Origin: Bradyrhizobium algeriense
GTDB lineage: Bacteria; Pseudomonadota; Alphaproteobacteria; Rhizobiales; Xanthobacteraceae
DNA: 64,000 nucleotides
Assembly: GCF_036924595.1 (NCBI RefSeq)
Contig: NZ_JAZHRV010000001.1
Span: 2,914,001-2,978,000, forward strand
Reading direction: 5' to 3'
In this document: piece by piece, positions 53,049 to 61,399 of the stretch
Position numbering within the stretch: the first letter of the stretch is position 1
Layout of the letters: each line of letters starts with the position of its first letter
Made by a program: the position numbers and the translations under genes
The notes under the pieces: model-generated
Seen by the model: only the letters and a program-made list of their open reading frames with translations
What the model was told of the DNA's origin: nothing
Databases searched by the model: none

Positions 53049-53771
53049 ATGAAGCTATTGCGAATTGATTCCAGCGCGCGTTCCCAAGCCTCAGACCGAA
53101 GTTCGCGCGGGTCGCATACGCGCAGGCTCACCGAGCGGTTTACTCGCCGCTGGCTGCAACAGCGGCCGAATGATGTTCTGATCAGTCGCGATGTCGGCCA
53201 ATCACCGCCGCATCCGGTCGCCGAAAAATGGATCGGCGCCGCCTTCACCAAGCCCGATCAACGTGAGCCCTGGATGAAGGAGGCGCTGGCCGAAAGCGAT
53301 GCGCTCATCAACGAGCTGATCGCAGCCGATTTGGTCGTGGCCGGCGTGCCGATGTACAATTTCGGGATGCCCGCGCAGTTCAAGGCTTATATCGACAACG
53401 TCGTGCGGGTCGGCCGCACGTTCGGTTTTGACCGTTCGAGGCCTGACGATCCCTATACGCCACTGCTGGCGGGGATGGACAAGCGTCTCATCTTGCTCGG
53501 TTCCCGCGGCGATTACGGGTACGATCCGGGCGGCCGCATCGCTCATATCAATCATGTGGAGGGTGCTATCCGCGATGTCTTCGCCTTTCTCGGCGTCACC
53601 GCGTTCCACAGCGTCGCAATCGAGTATGACGAGTTCGGCGGCGATCGATTGCAGGCGTCGATTGCGGCGGCGGAAGGCGCCGTCGATGAACTGGTCGATC
53701 GGCTAGCGGGGGCGCGGCAAGCGGTTTACCCACCCTGTCTCAACCGCGCCAGCACCTTCAGCCCGCCGTAA
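53049..53771 (+). CDS. azoR: FMN-dependent NADH azoreductase-like protein
   Basis: Flavodoxin-fold NAD(P)H quinone/azo reductase. 240 residues, against about 200 for the family. Core motifs: KLLRIDSSAR, VVAGVPMYNFGMPAQFKAYIDNVVRVGRTF and LGSRGDYGYDPGG for FMN binding, then INHVEGAIRDVFAFLGV. The extra length comes from a segment RSQASDRSSRGSHTRRLTERF at the N terminus and a tail (GARQAVYPPCLNRASTFSPP) read from the antisense strand of the lytic transglycosylase gene, which overlaps this gene by 46 bases. Start ATG 53049 with AACGGAGATATGCC. Confidence 0.92.
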   Translation: MKLLRIDSSARSQASDRSSRGSHTRRLTERFTRRWLQQRPNDVLISRDVGQSPPHPVAEKWIGAAFTKPDQREPWMKEALAESDALINELIAADLVVAGVPMYNFGMPAQFKAYIDNVVRVGRTFGFDRSRPDDPYTPLLAGMDKRLILLGSRGDYGYDPGGRIAHINHVEGAIRDVFAFLGVTAFHSVAIEYDEFGGDRLQASIAAAEGAVDELVDRLAGARQAVYPPCLNRASTFSPP

Positions 53772-54952
53772 CCGTCGGCGGGCAGCAATCCCATCTTGGT
53801 CTGATAATCCCTCACCGCCTTCATGGTGTCGTTGCCAACGCGGCCGTCGGTGCCGCCGGTGTCGAAGCCGGCCTTTGTCAGCCGCGTCTGCACTTCCTGC
53901 ACCTCGGCGAGCGTCAGCGCACGCTCGGAGCCGGGGAAGGGCTGGATGAAAGGCGGCGCGCCCAGAATGCGGTCGCCGAGATGGCAGATCGCCAGCGCGT
54001 AGTTCATCGACGGATTGTAGCTCTTCACCGAATAGAAATTCGGCCCCAACAGGAACGAAGGACCGCCGGCGACCGGCACCCACATCTGCGCGGATGCGTT
54101 CGGCTGCGGGAACGGCTTGCCGTCGGCGCGCGTGACGCCGGCGCTGGCCCATGCCGCGTAGGTCCGGCTGCCGCTCGAAGACCCTCCGCGGACCTCATAG
54201 CCCCAATGCTCGCCGCGATGATACTTGCCGCGGTTGAGCAGATAGCGTGCGCTGGAGCCGAGTGCATCGTCCGGCTTGCCGAACGGCGAGACGCGGCCGT
54301 CCTTGTCGTAGTCCATGCCGACATTGAGCCAGACTTCGGGCATCCACTGCGTATGACCCATCGCGCCGGCCCAGGAGCCGCGCATTTCCTCCGGCGTGCC
54401 CCAGCCGCGATCGACGATCTTCAGGGCGTTGATCAACTCGGTTTCCCAATAGGCGCGGCGGCGCGGCTCGTTCCAGGCAAGTGCGGCCAGCGCTGGAAAA
54501 ATGGGACGCATATGGTTCTGCTGCACCAGTGGATCGCCATAGGCTGATTCAACGCCCCACAGCGCCAGCAGCGTGCCGCGTTCGACGCCAAAATCCTGCT
54601 CGATCCGGGCGAACAGGGCCTCGTTCTTCTTCAGGGCTTCACGGCCGTTGATGATGCGCCAGTCCGAGGCGCGGCGATTGATGTATTGCCAGATCTGCTC
54701 GTGGAATTCCGGCTGCTTCTGCATCTGCCGGAACACGCTCATGTCGGGCTCGATGCGGCCCATCACCCGCGTCCAGGTCGCGTCCGAAATGCCTTTTGCA
54801 ATTACGCGCGCGCGAAAATTGTCGCGCCACTGGTCGAAGCCGGGTGGGGCTGCAAACGCGGCAAGCGGTGTGGCGAGCAGGGTGCCTGCGCCGATGCCGG
54901 CCTTCAGCACGGCGCGGCGGGTCGGGGCATCAGGGGAATCGGGCTGTTTCAT
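53726..54952 (-). CDS. Lytic murein transglycosylase, MltB-like
   Basis: 408 residues that cut peptidoglycan glycan strands. A signal peptide of twin-Arg look (TRRAVLKAGIGAGTLLATPLAAFA) precedes the SLT_2 catalytic domain with the catalytic Glu in LLALWGVESAYGDP, then AGAMGHTQWMPE. A C-terminal peptidoglycan-binding domain (LAEVQEVQTRLTKAGFDTGG and the matching helix) follows. Start ATG 54952. It is convergent and overlapping with azoR at its 3' end. Confidence 0.94.
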   Translation of the reverse strand: MKQPDSPDAPTRRAVLKAGIGAGTLLATPLAAFAAPPGFDQWRDNFRARVIAKGISDATWTRVMGRIEPDMSVFRQMQKQPEFHEQIWQYINRRASDWRIINGREALKKNEALFARIEQDFGVERGTLLALWGVESAYGDPLVQQNHMRPIFPALAALAWNEPRRRAYWETELINALKIVDRGWGTPEEMRGSWAGAMGHTQWMPEVWLNVGMDYDKDGRVSPFGKPDDALGSSARYLLNRGKYHRGEHWGYEVRGGSSSGSRTYAAWASAGVTRADGKPFPQPNASAQMWVPVAGGPSFLLGPNFYSVKSYNPSMNYALAICHLGDRILGAPPFIQPFPGSERALTLAEVQEVQTRLTKAGFDTGGTDGRVGNDTMKAVRDYQTKMGLLPADGYGGLKVLARLRQGG

Positions 54953-55019
54953 GCCGTCAGTCTAGCGGCGCGGCGGGCCGGTGCCAAAAGCCAAGACGCC
55001 GCGGGAACCAGCGATTCCC

Positions 55020-55610
55020 TCACAAATCCGCGGCGATTTTGGCGAGCCAGCGGCGGATCATGGCCTGGTCCCTGGCAGACAGCCCGGCCGTCAGCCGTTG
55101 CTCGATCACTTGCGCGTGTCGCTTGCACCTGTCGAGCAAAGCAGCACCCCGCCGCGTCACCGTCCACTGCAGCACCCGGCCATGAACGGGGTGCGGGGTC
55201 TTCTTGATGGCGTCGTCGCGCTCGAGATTGCGGATGATGACGCCGACCGTCTGCGGCGTCAGCATTGCCACCCGCGCAAGCTCGGCGCCGGACAGGCCGG
55301 GATAGGCCCTGAGCATGGTCAGTACGACGAATTGCGGCGGGGTCACGCCGAGGTCGGCCAGCGACCGCTCCATTGCGAGCCGCGTCGCGGCCTGGGCCTG
55401 GCGCAGCAGGTAGGCGAGGTAGCCTTGCTCGCCGCGTTTGCCTTCGCCGGGCGGCGGCGGACGAAGCATCAACGGGGCGGGGTTGCCGGCGGATGTTTGC
55501 CGCGACCGTCGGCCGGCGCTCCCGGCTACCGGTTTTGGCGCCCGCTGTGGATTTTTCGCCGGAGCATTTTGCGATCGCGCCGCGGTGTCCCGTGGTGCCT
55601 TGCGCAGCAT
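55020..55610 (-). CDS. MarR-family transcriptional regulator
   Basis: 196 residues. An unusually long basic, Pro/Ala-rich N-terminal tail (about 60 residues) precedes a MarR winged helix: QAATRLAMERSLADLGVTPPQFVVLTMLRAYPGLSGAELARVAMLTPQTVGVIIRNLERDD, with the wing PHPVHGRVLQWTVT. It is divergent from the AhpD-like gene. A near-perfect inverted repeat covers its own start codon, so it is probably a repressor of both genes. Start ATG 55610; a longer start at 55667 would run through the operator. Confidence 0.92.
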   Translation of the reverse strand: MLRKAPRDTAARSQNAPAKNPQRAPKPVAGSAGRRSRQTSAGNPAPLMLRPPPPGEGKRGEQGYLAYLLRQAQAATRLAMERSLADLGVTPPQFVVLTMLRAYPGLSGAELARVAMLTPQTVGVIIRNLERDDAIKKTPHPVHGRVLQWTVTRRGAALLDRCKRHAQVIEQRLTAGLSARDQAMIRRWLAKIAADL

Positions 55611-55644
55611 ATCAGTGCTCTTATAATTAATCAGAGCCCTGATA
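55610..55644. promoter_or_regulatory. Candidate MarR operator, TATCAGTGCTCT-N11-AGAGCCCTGATA
   Basis: The arms 55610-55621 and 55633-55644 are complementary in 11 of 12 positions. The left arm touches the marR start codon and the right arm ends 16 bases before the AhpD-like gene, with AT-rich TTATAATTAATC between them that could be a -10 element. Confidence 0.78.
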
Positions 55645-55660
55645 ACATGAGGCACAAGAG

Positions 55661-56140
55661 ATGTCACACGCCCGCAAAGAATACAGAGACTTCATGTCGC
55701 TGACGCCGGACGCCTACGAGGCCGTGCTGGCGCTGAGCCAGGTCGCGGGCAAGGCGGGCATGGACAAGCAACTGCTCGAACTGATCAAGCTGCGTGCCTC
55801 ACAGATCAATGGCTGCGCCTTCTGCGTGCAGTATCACATCCTGGAGAGCGAGAAGCTCGGCGTGCCCACCGATAAACTCAATCTCGTGGTGGTCTGGCGC
55901 GAGGCGCCGCAGTTCTCGCAGCGCGAGCGTGCGGCACTGGCATGGACCGAGGCGCTGACATCGCTCAGCGAGGGCGTCAGCGACGAGGTCTATGCAGAGG
56001 CGAGCGCCGAGTTCTCGGAGAAGGAACTCGCCTATCTCACGTCGGCGGTGGCGTCGATCAATGTCTGGAACAGGTTCGGCGCCGCCTTTCGTTGGACACC
56101 CCCGGCGCGGAAGCAGGCCGTGGACGCGGCAGCGTCATAG
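55661..56140 (+). CDS. AhpD/CMD-family alkylhydroperoxidase-like protein
   Basis: 159 residues of the carboxymuconolactone decarboxylase fold with the peroxidase motif: redox Cys52 and Cys55 in INGCAFCVQYH with His59. Length and sequence match the AhpD-related group that reduces organic hydroperoxides. The divergent MarR gene and shared operator suggest induction by an organic hydroperoxide or similar stress (inference). The last 143 bases recur, diverged, at 57072-57214. Confidence 0.93.
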   Translation: MSHARKEYRDFMSLTPDAYEAVLALSQVAGKAGMDKQLLELIKLRASQINGCAFCVQYHILESEKLGVPTDKLNLVVVWREAPQFSQRERAALAWTEALTSLSEGVSDEVYAEASAEFSEKELAYLTSAVASINVWNRFGAAFRWTPPARKQAVDAAAS

Positions 56141-56154
56141 AATTCAGGGGCGCG

Positions 56155-56230
56155 GACTCACTAGCGCCGCCGAACAGGATGCTGATGGGTGTAAGTTTGA
56201 TGAAGGCCAGATAGTTGGCCAACAGCGCGT
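56155..56230 (-). mobile_element. Remnant of an IS5-like transposase C terminus
   Basis: On the minus strand a frame reads ALLANYLAFIKLTPISILF, resembling the LANYLAFIKLASIRIWLR end of IS5-family transposases. Only about 25 codons are left, with a stop just upstream. It lies right after the AhpD-like gene and before the C13 protease gene. Confidence 0.55.
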
Positions 56231-56282
56231 GTCACGGACTGGGCTGCCATGCTATGGTAGCCATGACGAGACAAGGTTCGCA

Positions 56283-57029
56283 ATGACGTCCAACTCCTGG
56301 ATCAGCCGGCTCGGCGCACCGCTCATCGCGCTCGTCCTGACGGTCGTGCCGTCGGTTTCGCCGACGCACGCGGTTGAGGACGCTCCCAGGGTGAGCGTGG
56401 TGTCCTTTGGCCTTTTCGGCGATCAAGGCGTGTTTAGACGCGAGGCGACCGGCGCAGCACAGGTCGTGGCGGGCCGTTTCGGGAGCGGCCCAGTCAACGT
56501 GCAATACAATTCGAAGAAAGGCGGAGGCGCAACGATCGAGGCCCTGGCCATGTCGTTGCAAGTGGCAGCCAATGGGATGGACGCCGAGAACGACGTTCTG
56601 TTCTTGATTCTGACCTCGCATGGCTCCCGCGACGGTCTTGCAGTCAAAGCGGGGCGACTCACGCAAACGCTCACGCCGGCCAATCTCGCCGATATGTTGG
56701 CGCGGACGAGCGTGCGACACAAGGTGGTGGTCATCTCGGCCTGCTATTCCGGCGTCTTTATCCCTCGTCTTGCTAACCCCGATGTCCTGGTCATCACCGC
56801 GGCCGATGCCGACCATCCATCGTTCGGCTGCCAGGACAAGGCCAAGTGGACCTATTTCGGCGATGCCTTTTTCAACGTTGCGCTCCGGCGAGCTAGAAGC
56901 CTGAAGGAAGCCTTTGTTGTTGCGCGCGCGCTCGTCCGGAAGCGTGAACTGCGCGAGCAGTTCGAGCCATCGAATCCCCTGATGGCAGGCGGCGCAAACG
57001 TGCAGCCATTGCTCATCGCGAGTCCTTGA
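56283..57029 (+). CDS. Secreted peptidase C13 (legumain-like) family protein
   Basis: 248 residues. Signal peptide (residues 1-30, ending SPTHA) and a clan CD cysteine-protease core: VLFLILTSHGSRDGLAV with catalytic His113 and KVVVISACYSGVFIPRL with Cys154, the spacing of the legumain/caspase fold. ITAADADHPSFGCQDK follows, as in bacterial C13 members. It sits between the IS5 remnant and a diverged copy of the ahpD 3' end, and might be an insertion in that locus. Substrate unknown. Start ATG 56283. Confidence 0.87.
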   Translation: MTSNSWISRLGAPLIALVLTVVPSVSPTHAVEDAPRVSVVSFGLFGDQGVFRREATGAAQVVAGRFGSGPVNVQYNSKKGGGATIEALAMSLQVAANGMDAENDVLFLILTSHGSRDGLAVKAGRLTQTLTPANLADMLARTSVRHKVVVISACYSGVFIPRLANPDVLVITAADADHPSFGCQDKAKWTYFGDAFFNVALRRARSLKEAFVVARALVRKRELREQFEPSNPLMAGGANVQPLLIASP

Positions 57030-57377
57030 ACAATCGGCCGCCTTGCATCCATGAGCACTGGCGTGCTGTGCAGGCGAGCGCCGAGTTTTCGGAAAAGGAG
57101 CTGGCCTATCTCACGTCAGCGGTGGCCGCGATCAACGTCTGGAACAGGTTGGGCGCGGCGTTTCGCTGGACGCCGCCGATGCGCAAGCCAGCCGCGGGTG
57201 CGGCGGCTTCGTAACGATGAAAATTAGTTAGCAGCTGGACAGGCCTCCCTGGCTTGCGGGGCGACGGAGAACGCCTAGCCCGTGCAACAAGCAATCCCAA
57301 TAACTGCGGTTGGGTGATGCACATCTATGGTTGCAGGGCGCCTCGCCAAGACCTACTACTGTCGCGGGGAGTCCGGG
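57030..57377. other. 348-base spacer holding the ahpD fragment and the upstream region of the nuclease-helicase pair
   Basis: Apart from the ahpD-like 3' fragment (57072-57214) no gene is seen. The 160 bases after it should contain the promoter of the downstream two-gene unit; I see no clear operator or terminator. I looked for a tRNA or attachment-site-like direct repeat and found none. Confidence 0.5.
57072..57214 (+). pseudogene. Diverged 3' fragment of the AhpD-like gene
   Basis: 143 bases that align without gaps to 55998-56140, ending at the stop codon. The encoded 47 residues (ASAEFSEKELAYLTSAVAAI onward) differ from the intact gene at about seven positions, while many third-codon bases differ. 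The fragment has no start codon or ribosome site. The mostly silent differences suggest it came from a functioning homologous gene rather than drifting as a pseudogene. Confidence 0.9.
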
Positions 57378-58169
57378 ATGCCTATTACATTTAGTGTTAT
57401 TGGGAGCAAAGACGATTGGGCCGGTAGCAGTTGGACCATCACCAACGACAACGAATTGGCAGAGTTGGTGGCCAAGGTTGCTCTTGGTCAAAGCCGATAT
57501 GTGCGTCGCGTGCTTAAAGAAACCGGCTTCGCTGTTCCAGACGCGAAGGAAACGGAACTTGCCGGAGCGCTAAAACTGCTCACGTCGACAGATCCCAAAC
57601 AGCCGTGGCATCGTGACGGTTGGATGTTTCAGGTCATCTCCTGGATCGCAGCGAACCTTCAAGACCCAAATGGCCTGATTGCACACCCTCATATGATCCA
57701 CGCGCACAAGGGCTTTGACGGTATCCACGTAAAACTCGATCCTAAAACCAAGGAAGTCACATGCGTCGTGATCTGCGAAGAAAAGGCGACGGACAACGCC
57801 CGGAAAATGGTCCGCGACCGCATTTGGAAAGAGTTCGAAGGAATGCAGAAGGGCGAGCGCGACAATGAACTGGCTGCGGAAGTCACGAGACTTTTAGAGA
57901 CGGCAAAGGATATTGACGTGGACTCGGCGGTCGAAACAATTGTGTGGAAGAGCGCCCGTTACTATCGCATATCCATCACCATCGGCGATGAACACAACTA
58001 TGCAGGCGGCCGTCAGAAGCTCTTTGACGGCTACAGCGTGGTGGTGAATGGAGAGGTCACCCGACGTCGCGGCGAGGTACTCTACTTAAAGAACCTGCGG
58101 GCCTGGATGGCAGCGCTTGCTGATTGCGCCGCCAAAAAGGCCAAGGCGATGGTTGCTGCGCATGTATGA
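57378..58169 (+). CDS. Nuclease-like subunit of a nuclease-helicase defence pair (HamA-like, tentative)
   Basis: 263 residues from ATG 57378 (GGGGAG six bases upstream); an in-frame ATG at 57327 is possible. Residues 110-150 read KGFDGIHVKLDPKTKEVTCV then VICEEKATDNARKMVRDRIW: Asp114, Glu134 and Lys136 fit a D-(X)n-ExK nuclease core on a beta-hairpin. The N-terminal 100 residues are mixed alpha/beta. The pairing with a large Ski2-like helicase starting 53 bases later is like HamA-HamB (Hachiman) and AbpA-AbpB. Membership in the HamA family (DUF1837) is my judgement from layout and motif, not a search result. Less GC-rich than neighbours by eye. Confidence 0.65.
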   Translation: MPITFSVIGSKDDWAGSSWTITNDNELAELVAKVALGQSRYVRRVLKETGFAVPDAKETELAGALKLLTSTDPKQPWHRDGWMFQVISWIAANLQDPNGLIAHPHMIHAHKGFDGIHVKLDPKTKEVTCVVICEEKATDNARKMVRDRIWKEFEGMQKGERDNELAAEVTRLLETAKDIDVDSAVETIVWKSARYYRISITIGDEHNYAGGRQKLFDGYSVVVNGEVTRRRGEVLYLKNLRAWMAALADCAAKKAKAMVAAHV

Positions 58170-58222
58170 CCCTGACACTGCCCATCTGATACGCTCGGCT
58201 CCACCGCTTGAGGGATTGGACC

Positions 58223-61200
58223 GTGAGCGACTTCCAGAGGAGCTATCGAAAGGCATTCGCCCGTATTGTCGCCGCTAGGTTTCGCCTGCGAGAAGGTGGA
58301 ATCGACGACGATCAAGAGGTCGTCGGTCTTATTGCTGAGATGCAGCGGCTGGCATTCACAAATGAAGTTTTAGTGGCCGTTTCCCCGGATCGCGATGACC
58401 GCGCGGCCGCGGCGTTCGTCGCGGGGACCGCACATCAACTCTGCTTTAATGCCCGGCAGATAGGGGCAGAGGATGAAGCGAGCGGTACATACATAGATGC
58501 AAATGCTGTTTCATCCGACGTCGCGGCCATGCTGCTCTTCCTCGTTGCTGAGGCAACGGCAGATGCCAGCGAGATCGGCAGCCATTTAAATTCGGATGGC
58601 TTTTCACCGGTTGAGCGCACGCTGATCGAAGCGCTTCGATCGCTGGCACGAGGTGAGCTTGTTGGGATCACATCAGCCACCCTACCTTCGAAGGATGCCG
58701 TTACGGGGGATACCGCAGCTGAGGTTGCTGCACTAGCACTGTACTACAAGATATTGCTCGGGGTGCGCGCGCTAGCGAACCAGCTTTTGCGCGGAGATGA
58801 TGAAGCCAGTCAAGCGACCGAAATTTTCCGGTCGGTATTGCGCTTGAGCTCGGCAGCCCGTCCCGATGGTGGAAGCTGGCTTGGGGGAGAAGTGGGATCG
58901 TTCGCCGGCCCGCATCACTTGGCCTCACTACTACTCGCGGTTTCCGGGGATTTGTCCGGCAGCGCTGTAACTGGTGTTCAGCCTCCATCCGGCCTCGATG
59001 GGAATAAGTGGCTCAACGCAATGCGTCGGATCGCCCGTAAGCGACCTTACCTGTGGAGAAATCATCGCGAGGCCGTTGCAGAGGGTTATCTGGAGGCCGA
59101 GAACTCCGCTGCGGTGAGCTTCCCTACAGGTGCGGGAAAGTCGACGCTATCCGAGTTAAAAATTTACGCTACGCTGCTCCGCGAAAAGAAAGTCGTATTC
59201 CTCGCTCCGACCAATGCTTTGGTGGGCCAGACGACGATAAGTCTCCGGAAGACTTTTAGAAGGACCAAAGTCGAGCAGGAGCGCTTCGATGAAATCGGCT
59301 TCTTAAGTGAGGAGGATAACTTACCGGAAATCTTTGTGATGACACCGGAGTCATGCTTGGCACAAATGAGCATCGAGCCCACGGTGTTTGCAGATGTAGG
59401 CCTGCTTATTTTTGACGAATGTCATTTGTTGCATCCTGAAGAAGGTCGAGGGAGGCGGGCGCTCGACGCAATGCTGTGCTTGCTCAATTTTGCGGGTTTG
59501 GTACCAGGCGCCAGCTTCCTCCTCCTATCCGCAATGATGAAGAATACAGACGAGATTGCGGGTTGGATCCAAGAGATGACAGGGCGTACTTGCCTTTCGC
59601 TCTCGTTTCCGTGGAAACCTACGCGGCAACTGCGCGGAAGCCTTGTGTATCCGCAGAGCGACGTGGACAAACTAAGCGACGGCTTGGTGAAGGCTGGCCG
59701 CACGCGAAAGACCAAAGCACCGTCGACCAAGGATAAAGAGAAACTGAAAAGCGTACCTATGGGCCTGTTCAGCCTTAAGCAGACATGGGCAACTCGCAAT
59801 ACCGAGGACTACACCCTACTTGGTCTGCTCGACGAGGCCGTCAACCTTACAGCTAGCAAGTGGTGGAAGTTAACTCCCAATTCTGGGTTAGTCTCATCTG
59901 AGATCGCGTCAGCGGCGGCGGACGCTGGCGTTAGGACGCTGGTCTTCTTCCAAACGATCCAGAACGCGGTGAGCGCTAAGAACAGGATAACTAAACGCCT
60001 TGGCGAGGTTCAGATCAAGCTCACTGAGGATGAGCGAGGGTGGTGGGCGACAAGCGAGCTGGAAGTTGGCGGCGCAGACCATCTGTTTCTCGACGTCCGC
60101 AAAGGGAGTTTAGTATCGCCGTGCGTCGTTCATCACGGCCTGCTGCTGCCTGAAGAAAGGCAACTGTGTGAGTCCCTCTACCAGCGCGCAAACGGCGCAA
60201 CGATAATGGTGGCGACGTCCACGGTGTCGCAGGGGATGAACTTTCCAAGCGAGGTGGTGATCATCGCTGAGGACAGCCGCTTCGATCAAGCCAAAGATCG
60301 CCGCGAGGTCTTGCAGGCCCAGGAGCTCCTCAACGCAGCGGGGAGGGCCGGCCGGGCCGGGCAGAATGCGAACGGCATCGTGTTAGTTATCCCCGGCAAG
60401 GTGGTCGGCATTGATGTGAAGGATGCTACGATCGGAGCGCATTGGACCGAGTTGCAGAAGGTCTTCAGCCAGTCCGACCAGTGCTTGGAAATAGACGACC
60501 CGTTGACGGCCATTCTCGACCGTGTGCATGCGGCGGTGGGCGACAAGGGGGACGTCGACCGTTACGCGATTGCTCGATTGGCGTCTGTGGGGCTTGAGGA
60601 CGCGGTCAAGAAATCGCTGTCCGGCTTTAGGGCGCGTAAGCGTGGTGATCAGGGGTGGATCGAAACACGACTCGCGGCAGCGGTAGCTTTCCAGCAAAAG
60701 CAAAAACCAGAATCTGACGACGATTTGGTGGACCACCAAGTTGCCTCGACCTTAGGGATCGCAATGCCTGTGATGGAGCGCCTCTCCAAGGATCTCGACG
60801 AAGCGACAGACCACGACACGGTCACTGATTGGCGGAAGTGGTTCTTCAGCTGGATCGGAGCCAATGGCGATCTGTTCGCTCAAATCTTCCGGCCGGAGAC
60901 CATTGACGACTTGTTTGGGAAAGACGTCACGTCGCTTGAGACGAGCGAGGAAAGGTGCGCGTTTGCCTTACCCTACCTGAAGAAGCTTACGAAGCTATGG
61001 GTACGAGGACATCCTTTGACCGACCTCGAGGAAGCGCTCGGTACACCAGCCGGCAAACTGAAGGCCTGTCTTGGCGCGCGGAAATTCGTACTCCGTGTTG
61101 TGCCAGAGTTGGGCTACTTGTTTGGTGTGCCCGCGTTGCTGAAACAGCGTCAGAGCGCAGCGGAGGGCAAGGAAGCCAACTTAGGGCCCGCGCTGACGAA

Positions 61201-61399
61201 GTTGGGCGCGTGCGTCCGATATGGCTATCAAACCTACGAGCAGGCGGCGCTCGGATTCTACCTCAGAGAAAGCAAACTATCGCGCAGGCAGCTTCATGAT
61301 CGCTTTGCTGCCGTTAAGCCGCATCTGCCACCTGCGAAAAAAGGCGAGTCTTGGGATGATGCGGTAAATAGAATCGAGGTGGCGGTGCTCCTTGGATAG
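58223..61399 (+). CDS. Large Ski2-like DEAD/DECH-box helicase (HamB-like, tentative)
   Basis: 1058 residues from GTG 58223 (GAGGGA seven bases upstream). Superfamily 2 motifs in order: FPTGAGKS (300-307, Walker A Lys306), FLAPTNALVGQT, DECH (398-401), LLLSAMMKNTDE (motif III), ATSTVSQGMNF (664-674, motif V) and NAAGRAGRAG (704-713, motif VI). About 290 residues before and 340 after the helicase core have no family I can name and may bind the partner. The whole unit looks like an ATP-dependent nucleic-acid sensor with a nuclease. An IS630-like remnant starts just after its end; base composition differs from the flanking core genes. Confidence 0.8.
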   Translation: MSDFQRSYRKAFARIVAARFRLREGGIDDDQEVVGLIAEMQRLAFTNEVLVAVSPDRDDRAAAAFVAGTAHQLCFNARQIGAEDEASGTYIDANAVSSDVAAMLLFLVAEATADASEIGSHLNSDGFSPVERTLIEALRSLARGELVGITSATLPSKDAVTGDTAAEVAALALYYKILLGVRALANQLLRGDDEASQATEIFRSVLRLSSAARPDGGSWLGGEVGSFAGPHHLASLLLAVSGDLSGSAVTGVQPPSGLDGNKWLNAMRRIARKRPYLWRNHREAVAEGYLEAENSAAVSFPTGAGKSTLSELKIYATLLREKKVVFLAPTNALVGQTTISLRKTFRRTKVEQERFDEIGFLSEEDNLPEIFVMTPESCLAQMSIEPTVFADVGLLIFDECHLLHPEEGRGRRALDAMLCLLNFAGLVPGASFLLLSAMMKNTDEIAGWIQEMTGRTCLSLSFPWKPTRQLRGSLVYPQSDVDKLSDGLVKAGRTRKTKAPSTKDKEKLKSVPMGLFSLKQTWATRNTEDYTLLGLLDEAVNLTASKWWKLTPNSGLVSSEIASAAADAGVRTLVFFQTIQNAVSAKNRITKRLGEVQIKLTEDERGWWATSELEVGGADHLFLDVRKGSLVSPCVVHHGLLLPEERQLCESLYQRANGATIMVATSTVSQGMNFPSEVVIIAEDSRFDQAKDRREVLQAQELLNAAGRAGRAGQNANGIVLVIPGKVVGIDVKDATIGAHWTELQKVFSQSDQCLEIDDPLTAILDRVHAAVGDKGDVDRYAIARLASVGLEDAVKKSLSGFRARKRGDQGWIETRLAAAVAFQQKQKPESDDDLVDHQVASTLGIAMPVMERLSKDLDEATDHDTVTDWRKWFFSWIGANGDLFAQIFRPETIDDLFGKDVTSLETSEERCAFALPYLKKLTKLWVRGHPLTDLEEALGTPAGKLKACLGARKFVLRVVPELGYLFGVPALLKQRQSAAEGKEANLGPALTKLGACVRYGYQTYEQAALGFYLRESKLSRRQLHDRFAAVKPHLPPAKKGESWDDAVNRIEVAVLLG

